Part shown: piece by piece, positions 1 to 4,888 of the stretch
How positions within the stretch are numbered: the first letter of the stretch is position 1
How the letters are laid out: every line of letters begins with the position of its first letter
Assembly (NCBI GenBank): GCA_007116995.1
Contig: SKHL01000287.1
Coordinates: 1-6,720 of the forward strand
Length of the DNA: 6,720 nucleotides
Source of the DNA: Limnochordia bacterium
Lineage (GTDB): Bacteria; Bacillota; Limnochordia; Darwinibacteriales; DTU012
Reading direction: 5' to 3'
Position numbers and translations under genes: made by a program
The notes under the pieces: generated by a model
Told to the model about the DNA's origin: nothing
The model's database searches: none
The model's input: the letters and a program-made list of their open reading frames with translations, nothing else

Positions 1-906
1 AGTTATGACCCCAATGAATTTACGCTAGGAATCACGAATGCACGCTGGCAAGAACTGAGTACCAACCCAGCGCTCCCCATGTTTAATCGAGCCCTTCAAG
101 GAAGATACCCACCCGGTTCTGTGTTTAAAGTTATTACCGCTTCAGCCGCTTTAGATACAGGTGCATTCACCCGGGTCAGTACATTTGTTGACCCTGGCGA
201 ACTTGTAGTAGAAGGAAATATCATTCGTAACTTTGAGCGTGAAGTATTTGCTGAACACACGCTTGAGCAAGCCATCGTAAAATCGATCAATACCACCATG
301 GCCCGAGTTGGTCTAGAATTAGGAGCTCCTACACTGAGCCAATATTTCTCTAGCTTGCAATTGGACAGCCTACCATATTTCTATCTACCAGCTAACGCTG
401 GACAAATTGGTAATCCAGGCCGCAGTCGGGTGGGCCTGGCCTGGAGCGCTATTGGTCAGGATCAAGTGCTTTTTACACCCTATGCTATGGCGTTTCTTTT
501 CTCGGTTCTGGCTAATGATGGTACTGCCCAGGAATTCCGTCTATTGAAAAACCAACCGATAACTAGCACAAACAGGGTCTTTCAATCAGAAACCGTGGCA
601 GAAATGGCTCTCATGCTGGAAAAAGTAGTGTCAGATGGTACTGGACGTGCGGCCTCAGTGGAAGGTCTACAGATGTTTGGTAAAACAGGTACTGCGGAAA
701 TAGCTGGTAAACCTAGCCACGCTTGGTTTGGAGGCTACGTACAAGATTTCGATGGGCGGGATCTTTCATTCGCCCTTCTTGTTGAAGAAGGTGGCATCGG
801 TGGGCGGGATGCTGCCCCGATAATCGGTCAATTTTTCTCTCTACTTCCCAGAACAAGCACCAACGAAGCTAGTGTTAGTACTGTAATTGTTCAAAAAATC
901 GATTAG
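1..906 (+). CDS. Class B penicillin-binding protein (FtsI/PbpA-type transpeptidase), 3' part, 5' end outside window
   Basis: D,D-transpeptidase that cross-links peptidoglycan stem peptides on the outer face of the membrane. The reading frame is already open at base 1, and the 26 codons before the first ATG (base 79) fit the family (DPNEF, then W..L, then the NRA.QG.YPPGS run). That ATG is therefore internal and the true start lies upstream. All three penicillin-binding motifs are present: SVFK with the nucleophilic serine (118-129), SIN (283-291) and KTGTAE (682-699). The typical tail follows (HAWFGGYV, then LLVEEGG). About 301 residues are visible, which is the C-terminal half or more of the transpeptidase domain. 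The N-terminal membrane anchor and dimerisation domain are missing from the window. The gene ends in TAG and converges on the CDF gene with only 42 nt between them. The family call is firm. Whether it acts in division (FtsI-like) or elongation/sporulation (PbpA, SpoVD) cannot be decided without the N-terminus. Confidence 0.93.
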   Translation, partial: SYDPNEFTLGITNARWQELSTNPALPMFNRALQGRYPPGSVFKVITASAALDTGAFTRVSTFVDPGELVVEGNIIRNFEREVFAEHTLEQAIVKSINTTMARVGLELGAPTLSQYFSSLQLDSLPYFYLPANAGQIGNPGRSRVGLAWSAIGQDQVLFTPYAMAFLFSVLANDGTAQEFRLLKNQPITSTNRVFQSETVAEMALMLEKVVSDGTGRAASVEGLQMFGKTGTAEIAGKPSHAWFGGYVQDFDGRDLSFALLVEEGGIGGRDAAPIIGQFFSLLPRTSTNEASVSTVIVQKID

Positions 907-948
907 AAATGGATAGGATTATCTTAGCAACCGTAGTGATAGCCAATA

Positions 949-1857
949 CTACTGACACGACTGCGTAGGGCGAGATTCTTCGGATTTTTCTTGCACTTCT
1001 GGTTCTACATGTATATCCACATGGGTTACTTGAGGTAATTCCTTACAGATAGAGTCTTTTACTTTATGGGAAAGATCATGAGCTTCTGAGACCCGTAGAT
1101 TCGCAGGCACTCTAAGCACCAGATCAACATGATAATCTGCACCATATTTATGCACCTTCACATTGTAAGCACTATGAACCTGGGTTACCGCAACCGCTAG
1201 AGTCCGCACAGATTCAAGCATTGCCATATCTTCCTGTCCATCCATCAGTTCATCAATGGACACTCTGAGAATGCTCCAACCAACGCGGATGACAAAAAAT
1301 GCCACCACTGTGGCTACCAGGGGATCAAGGAGAGGCCAACCAAGTCTAGCTAGATAAATTCCAATAAAAGCAGCAATGGACGATACTGCATCGGATCGAT
1401 GATGCCAAGCATCTGCTATTAAGGCATTACTATTAGTTCTCTTCCCTACTACCACTGTATAGCGATACATTACTTCCTTTGCCAGTACTGAGATACCAGT
1501 GGCCCAAAGGGCTAGTGTTGACGGAATGGAATAGTCCTTAGCAATGAAGGTGGTCACCGCTGACCACATCACACCGATACCGATCACAATTAAACTTAAT
1601 GCTAATATACTGGCAACTAAGGTTTCGGCTCGTCCATGACCATAGGGGTGCTCTTCATCCGGGGGGGATTTCGCAACCTTAATTCCAAACAAAACGACCA
1701 ACGTGGACAGGGCATCTGAGCCTGAGTGTACTGTATCTGCCATCAAAGCTACACTAGTTGTAGTCAAGCTGACGATAAGTTTTATCAGTGTTAATCCCAC
1801 ATTACCCAACAGTGTAAGATAGCTTACCCTTTCTGCCATTTCATACCGAGTATGCAC
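949..1857 (-). CDS. Cation diffusion facilitator (CDF) family metal exporter
   Basis: Inner-membrane, proton-coupled exporter of divalent metal ions; CDF proteins work as homodimers. The 302-residue length is typical. Six hydrophobic segments lie near residues 12-33, 35-58, 80-103, 112-137, 145-170 and 174-195. The transport site is complete: H44 and D48 in TM2 (VHSGSD) and H152 and D156 in TM5 (WHHRSD). This HDHD pattern is the one known from Zn/Cd/Co-type CDFs such as ZitB and CzcD, whereas FieF has DDHD, so zinc is the best guess (inference). The conserved loop HPYGHGRAE is at 70-78. Residues about 210-290 form the cytoplasmic ZT-dimer domain, ending in the VDIHVEPE signature. The start is GTG at 1855-1857, chosen because a GGGAGG site sits 9 nt upstream; the ATG six codons later has no site of its own. 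The gene is last in a row of three minus-strand genes, and its leader carries alternative hairpins (see 1901-1966). Confidence 0.93.
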   Translation of the reverse strand: MHTRYEMAERVSYLTLLGNVGLTLIKLIVSLTTTSVALMADTVHSGSDALSTLVVLFGIKVAKSPPDEEHPYGHGRAETLVASILALSLIVIGIGVMWSAVTTFIAKDYSIPSTLALWATGISVLAKEVMYRYTVVVGKRTNSNALIADAWHHRSDAVSSIAAFIGIYLARLGWPLLDPLVATVVAFFVIRVGWSILRVSIDELMDGQEDMAMLESVRTLAVAVTQVHSAYNVKVHKYGADYHVDLVLRVPANLRVSEAHDLSHKVKDSICKELPQVTHVDIHVEPEVQEKSEESRPTQSCQ

Positions 1858-1865
1858 GAGTTAAA

Positions 1866-1873
1866 ACCTCCCT
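1866..1873 (-). promoter_or_regulatory. Ribosome binding site deciding the GTG start of the CDF gene
   Basis: On the minus strand the sequence reads AGGGAGGT, with GGAGG 9 nt before the GTG at 1857. The alternative ATG at 1837-1839 would be about 27 nt away, too far to use this site. Confidence 0.8.
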
Positions 1874-1900
1874 CAACATAAGAAAGCAAAACATAAAGTT

Positions 1901-1950
1901 CCTTTTGTTCGTAGTCTTACGACAAAGACAATGGAACGAACAACAAAAGG
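1901..1950 (-). repeat. Interrupted inverted repeat (B:C hairpin) in the CDF leader
   Basis: CCTTTTGTTCGT at 1901-1912 can pair with 1936-1950 (ACGAAC and AAAAGG separated by a 3-nt bulge). A small inner hairpin (GTCTT at 1914-1918, AAGAC at 1925-1929) stacks inside. On the minus-strand transcript it lies between the beta-helix gene and the CDF start and is not followed by a clean U run, so it is not an obvious terminator. Its left RNA arm (1944-1951) is also used by the neighbouring hairpin, making the two mutually exclusive. The pairing is seen directly; any regulatory role is inference. Confidence 0.55.
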
Positions 1951-1966
1951 GTCTATGGTCCCTTTG
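1937..1966 (-). terminator. Possible rho-independent terminator after the beta-helix gene (A:B hairpin)
   Basis: On the minus strand AAAGGG (complement of 1960-1965) pairs with CCCTTT (complement of 1946-1951) around an 8-nt loop, followed by TTGTTGTT. The stem is short at 6 bp and the T tract is broken by G, so termination would be weak or conditional. It lies 16 nt beyond the beta-helix stop codon, the expected place. The second arm overlaps the repeat at 1901-1950. Confidence 0.45.
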
Positions 1967-1981
1967 TGTAGTCTTGGGTAA

Positions 1982-3154
1982 TTAGGACGGATCTGGTTCG
2001 GTCGAAAAGTGATTCATCGAAATGTCGATCTCATTGTCTGTATATTTACTAAAAACACCTTGTTTCTGGTAGGATTGACCATTAGGTGAATTACCTATAG
2101 TATTGTTCTGGATAACAACTCCATGGACTAGGCTATCTATTCTAATACCATAACCCTCTTCTCCATCACCATTATCAATGATCTGATTATCTTTTATAAT
2201 GTTATCGTGTGCAGCCGTCTCAATCCGCTCTGGTCTGAAGTAAATGCCATGTTTAGCATTATTAGAGATTATGTTGTCACAAATAACATTATCCGTATCC
2301 TTATGGCCAATAGAAATTCCAGATTTACCATTAGCACACAGTGTATTCCCCTCAAAGATACCATGTTTGACCCGCCAGCAGATAAATAACCCTACCTGTC
2401 CGTTATGTGTACTGCTACAGTTACGGACGATTGTGCATTGACTACCGCTACCAGGGTGCAGACCATAACAGCTGTTTTGCTTAGTAACACAGTTTTCTAC
2501 GACTACATTGTGGCTTTTTTGATAGCTAATCCCATCACCGTAAAAATCTAATACGCTACAGTTACGAATCACAACGCTTTCTGCAGAATTAAGATAAATA
2601 CCGGCACCTCGGCAACCATTAATTGGTTGATTCTGCTCCTTATTGCCGTTAATGGCTAGGCTTTCTACGACCACATTACTTATATTGTATCCACTAATAA
2701 TAGGAAATGCATTGGCTACCTTCGCATTTAGATCCACCAAGTAATCTGCACGAAGTGGACTATTAAGTTGAATAGCTTCCCCGTTTACTCCAATAACGGT
2801 AGCCACAGTCACATGAAACCCTTGGGCTCTGTCATCCATAATATTTAGTCCCATACCCACAGAAAAATTCTTTGGCTCTGTAACTGTGATCTGCTCCTCT
2901 CCATAATCACCATCGACAGCTAACCGGCTTACAACTCCAGCATCTTTCATCAGTACCGTCTGATCCCCTTGTCCTCTCAATGTGATACCACTACGAAGGT
3001 GCAAGGAGTCATTCATGCGGTATTGCCCAGATAATATCTCTACAACACCCCCACCCAAGCAACTAACATAATCAATGGCTGCTTGGAGCCCAACATTCGT
3101 TTGGGTAATAATGTCTCCTTGCGTTTGCCCTACTTTAATACAGACCTTAGACAC
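1982..3154 (-). CDS. Right-handed parallel beta-helix repeat protein (pectate-lyase-like fold), function unknown
   Basis: The 390-residue protein opens with a pectate-lyase-superfamily N-terminus (about residues 15-63: QAAIDYVSCLGGGVVEI, then SGQYRMNDSLHLRSGITLRG). Next comes an inserted beta-rich stretch (about 75-150). At least six coils of roughly 22-24 residues follow from about 160 to 360, each built as a V/I-rich strand, an N or NC turn and a short G-I-x-I strand (for example VVIRNCSV, VVVENCVT, CTIVRNCSS, GISIG, HGIYF). Such folds occur in polysaccharide lyases, epimerases and phage tailspikes, but I see no recognisable catalytic set, so the substrate is unknown. There is no signal peptide or membrane segment, so it is probably cytoplasmic or exported by an unusual route. 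Eleven cysteines are scattered at coil turns. The open frame begins at TTG 3167, but a GGAGGTG site (3161-3167) overlaps that codon and sits 8 nt before GTG 3152-3154, which is the start I chose. It lies downstream of the DUF456 gene, 103 nt away. Confidence 0.85.
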   Translation of the reverse strand: MSKVCIKVGQTQGDIITQTNVGLQAAIDYVSCLGGGVVEILSGQYRMNDSLHLRSGITLRGQGDQTVLMKDAGVVSRLAVDGDYGEEQITVTEPKNFSVGMGLNIMDDRAQGFHVTVATVIGVNGEAIQLNSPLRADYLVDLNAKVANAFPIISGYNISNVVVESLAINGNKEQNQPINGCRGAGIYLNSAESVVIRNCSVLDFYGDGISYQKSHNVVVENCVTKQNSCYGLHPGSGSQCTIVRNCSSTHNGQVGLFICWRVKHGIFEGNTLCANGKSGISIGHKDTDNVICDNIISNNAKHGIYFRPERIETAAHDNIIKDNQIIDNGDGEEGYGIRIDSLVHGVVIQNNTIGNSPNGQSYQKQGVFSKYTDNEIDISMNHFSTEPDPS

Positions 3155-3160
3155 TACTAG

Positions 3161-3167
3161 CACCTCC
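3161..3167 (-). promoter_or_regulatory. Ribosome binding site deciding the GTG start of the beta-helix gene
   Basis: The minus strand reads GGAGGTG, 8 nt from GGAGG to GTG at 3154. It overlaps the first in-frame TTG (3167), which therefore cannot be the true start. Confidence 0.75.
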
Positions 3168-3257
3168 AAACTTACAGAGAATTTTTCAGTATTGCTACAA
3201 CATCTTTTTCTAACTCCACACCAAAGAATACTAGGCCGACTACGCTGAGGTTTCAGG

Positions 3258-3740
3258 TCATCGAACTACATTTAGCATAAAGATAATTATCATGACCAAT
3301 TGAATAACAGCCTTAGCAAATGCACTGCTGAGAAAAGCAAATAAAGTTCCAAATGCTACGTTAATGGATTCCGTTAATGACTTTTCTTGCAGAAATTCCG
3401 TTAGCAAAACCAAGATAAAAGGTACTACTAGCACTCCAAATGGAGGGATAACAAAGCATCCAATGAGCACTCCGAAGGCTGCACTACGCATTGCCCTTTT
3501 GGAACCGCCATATCTCTTCACAAAATAGATACTAGCCATATAGTCCATAACCAAAATCAAGAGAGTAAAAAAGAATAGAGTATTCCAGGTCAATCCGGTT
3601 ATCTGTGTTTGGCTAATCAAGAAATGGTAAATGGCTACACCTCCCCAAATCATAACTATACTAGGAATTACAGGGTATACTAAACCAATAAAACTAACAA
3701 TAAAGCAAGAGAAAATTAGAATCCAGAGAATTATTACCAT
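3258..3740 (-). CDS. DUF456 family small integral membrane protein
   Basis: The protein is 160 residues and almost entirely hydrophobic, with about four to five membrane segments (near 2-40, 50-72, 85-112 and 128-157). The family hallmarks are visible: an N-terminal GLVYPVIPS segment (GLVLPGLPG in most relatives), a central D-Y-M-A-S followed by KRYGGSKRAMRSAAFG, then a G-x-F-V-I-P-P-F-G loop and a second amphipathic half. This pattern matches DUF456, found in many Bacillota and other bacteria and lacking an established biochemical role. The ATG start has GGAGG 7 nt upstream (3748-3752). It is the first of three minus-strand genes and is divergent from deoD across 167 nt. The stop (TGA) has no clear terminator after it, so transcription may continue into the beta-helix gene. 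Confidence 0.85.
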   Translation of the reverse strand: MVIILWILIFSCFIVSFIGLVYPVIPSIVMIWGGVAIYHFLISQTQITGLTWNTLFFFTLLILVMDYMASIYFVKRYGGSKRAMRSAAFGVLIGCFVIPPFGVLVVPFILVLLTEFLQEKSLTESINVAFGTLFAFLSSAFAKAVIQLVMIIIFMLNVVR

Positions 3741-3822
3741 GATATTACCTCCATTACTCTAGGATTTACATAACCTCAGCATTCTGTATTACCCTATATT
3801 TTTGATTTTTCCTCGTAACTCC

Positions 3823-3851
3823 TTGTACATCAGAAAGAAATTGTGTATATT
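3823..3851 (+). promoter_or_regulatory. Sigma-A type promoter for deoD
   Basis: The -35 TTGTAC (3823-3828) and -10 TATATT (3846-3851) are separated by exactly 17 nt. This places transcription start near 3858 and gives a leader of about 50 nt. It lies in the 167-nt divergent gap. I found no comparably good promoter on the opposite strand for the DUF456 gene. Confidence 0.65.
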
Positions 3852-3890
3852 AAAGAGACAGTAACTAGTCGATTCTACCAACACAATGAA

Positions 3891-3896
3891 AAGGAG
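3891..3896 (+). promoter_or_regulatory. Ribosome binding site of deoD
   Basis: AAGGAG lies 11 nt before the ATG at 3908. The spacing is slightly long but usable, and no other in-frame start competes. Confidence 0.7.
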
Positions 3897-3907
3897 TAGA
3901 TTCTAAC

Positions 3908-4621
3908 ATGGCTATACCGACACCGCACAATCAGGCGAGGACTGGTGATATTGCGAAGACTGTATTGATGCCAGGTGATCCCCTACGCGCAGAGTTTATC
4001 GCCAAAACATTTCTCGATGATGCCCAATGCTATAACAATGTAAGAGGAATGCTAGGCTATACAGGCTTCTTTAACGGAAAGCGAGTATCTGTCCAAGGAC
4101 ATGGCATGGGACTACCATCCATTGGCATCTATACATACGAGCTCTATAATATGTACGATGTGGATAATATCATTCGGGTGGGTTCGGCCGGTGCCATTAA
4201 AGAGGACGTGAAAATTTTTGATCTCATACTTGCTGCAGGAGCTTGTACCGACTCTAACTACGCAGACCAATACCAGTTGCCAGGCACCTATGCACCCATT
4301 GCGTCCCATAGTCTCTTAGAGCCAGCAGTGACCATCGCCAAAGAGAGGGCATCCCGTTATCACGTGGGTAATGTCTTATCGTCTGATGTATTTTATCGAG
4401 ATTGTGGTTCTGCCTTAGATTGGGGTAAAATGGGGGTGCTAGCCGTTGAAATGGAAGCTGCAGCTCTGTACATGAATGCAGCTAGAGCTAACAAAAATGC
4501 CCTTACAATCCTTACTATCTCTGATGAGCTACATAGCGGTCAAGAACTATCTGCCCATGATCGACAGGTGAGCTTCACTACCATGATGGAAATCTCGTTA
4601 AAATTAGCCGCTAGTTTATAA
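3908..4621 (+). CDS. deoD: Purine nucleoside phosphorylase, DeoD type (hexameric)
   Basis: Cytoplasmic salvage enzyme that splits purine (deoxy)ribonucleosides with phosphate into the free base and (deoxy)ribose-1-phosphate. The 237 residues match the family's usual 233-239 and align without gaps of note to E. coli DeoD. Key residues are in place: H7 (from the neighbouring subunit), the phosphate site G23 and R27 in VLMPGDPLRAEF, R46 in NNVRGMLG, R90 and S93 in IIRVGSAGA, the ribose and base site E181-M182-E183 in VEMEAAALY, and the catalytic pair D206 (TISDEL) and R219 (HDRQ). It should therefore be active. It is transcribed alone from its own promoter and followed by a strong hairpin about 60 nt past the stop, so it looks monocistronic. 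No deoB, deoC or nucleoside transporter gene is present in the window. Confidence 0.97.
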   Translation: MAIPTPHNQARTGDIAKTVLMPGDPLRAEFIAKTFLDDAQCYNNVRGMLGYTGFFNGKRVSVQGHGMGLPSIGIYTYELYNMYDVDNIIRVGSAGAIKEDVKIFDLILAAGACTDSNYADQYQLPGTYAPIASHSLLEPAVTIAKERASRYHVGNVLSSDVFYRDCGSALDWGKMGVLAVEMEAAALYMNAARANKNALTILTISDELHSGQELSAHDRQVSFTTMMEISLKLAASL

Positions 4622-4684
4622 AACAAAGTGTTCTGCGAAGAAGAGATAATCTGCAAAAAAGTAAGCCAGGATGTATCCCCAGCT

Positions 4685-4722
4685 TGGCAATCGATGTTAC
4701 CCCGATCGATTGCCAGCATTTT
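4685..4722 (+). terminator. Rho-independent terminator of deoD
   Basis: A perfect 11-bp inverted repeat (TGGCAATCGAT at 4685-4695, ATCGATTGCCA at 4705-4715) with a 9-nt loop, followed by GCATTTT on the plus strand. The T run is only four long. On the minus strand no T run follows, so it faces deoD. It lies inside the last recognisable codons of the PLD-like remnant on the other strand. Confidence 0.65.
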
Positions 4723-4888
4723 CGCGTGTAGAAAGCCCGAGTAAACATAGACCTTGATACCATAATCCAATACTAGTTGGGATATTATTGATCTCATCCT
4801 GTAGTAGTATACCCTCAAAGTAGGTTCGACTTGTATCCGTACCTATGTCGCCGGACTTCTGATTTTCATAGCTCAGTGGCAGGATTAC
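4705..4888 (-). pseudogene. Frameshifted remnant of a phospholipase D / cardiolipin synthase family gene
   Basis: On the minus strand two reading frames together resemble the second PLD domain of cardiolipin synthases. One frame (4888 down to about 4802) reads VILPLS, then GTDTSRTYFEGILL, like the VRIMIP...ASRSYFEELL stretch of that family. A second frame (about 4776 down to 4705) reads LDYGIKVYVYSGFLHAKMLAID, here given as LDYGIKVYVYSG plus FLHAKMLAID. The latter contains a complete HKD motif (HxKxxxxD) preceded by the typical G-I-K-V-Y-x-Y and G-F-L-H. Between the two, about 30 extra bases break the frame. There is no start codon, no first HKD domain, and resemblance fades after the motif (the GTAN...NFE tail is not recognisable). 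The piece abuts, and overlaps by 4 nt, the stop codon of the GGDEF gene. Read as a decayed leftover joined by deletion; not expected to make an active enzyme. The match is by eye. Confidence 0.55.

Noticed and set aside
933..952. A hairpin GTAGT/ACTAC between the converging PBP and CDF genes as a shared terminator.
   Set aside because: Only 5 bp with a 10-nt loop and no T run on either strand, and one arm overlaps the CDF stop codon.
1858..1981. A metal riboswitch (NiCo or yybP-ykoY class) in front of the CDF gene.
   Set aside because: None of the conserved core sequences I know for these classes is present; only simple hairpins and repeats are seen.
2207..2441. Plus-strand ORFs of 60 and 65 codons inside the beta-helix gene.
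   Set aside because: They are antisense to a well-supported coding region, lack ribosome binding sites and resemble nothing known.
3868..3905. A near-inverted repeat (GATTCTAC and GTAGATTC) around the deoD ribosome binding site as an operator or RNA switch.
   Set aside because: It has a mismatch and is short; it could easily arise by chance.
4540..4818. A 92-codon minus-strand ORF starting with TTG.
   Set aside because: It has no ribosome binding site and runs antisense into the 3' end of deoD. Only its first part is meaningful, as one frame of the PLD-like remnant, so it is not called as a gene.
4868..4888. TAGCTCAGTGGCAGG resembles the D-arm of a tRNA, and GGTTCGA near 4823 resembles a T-loop.
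   Set aside because: The two elements are in the wrong order for a plus-strand tRNA, and no acceptor stem, anticodon stem or CCA-side pairing can be built around either one.
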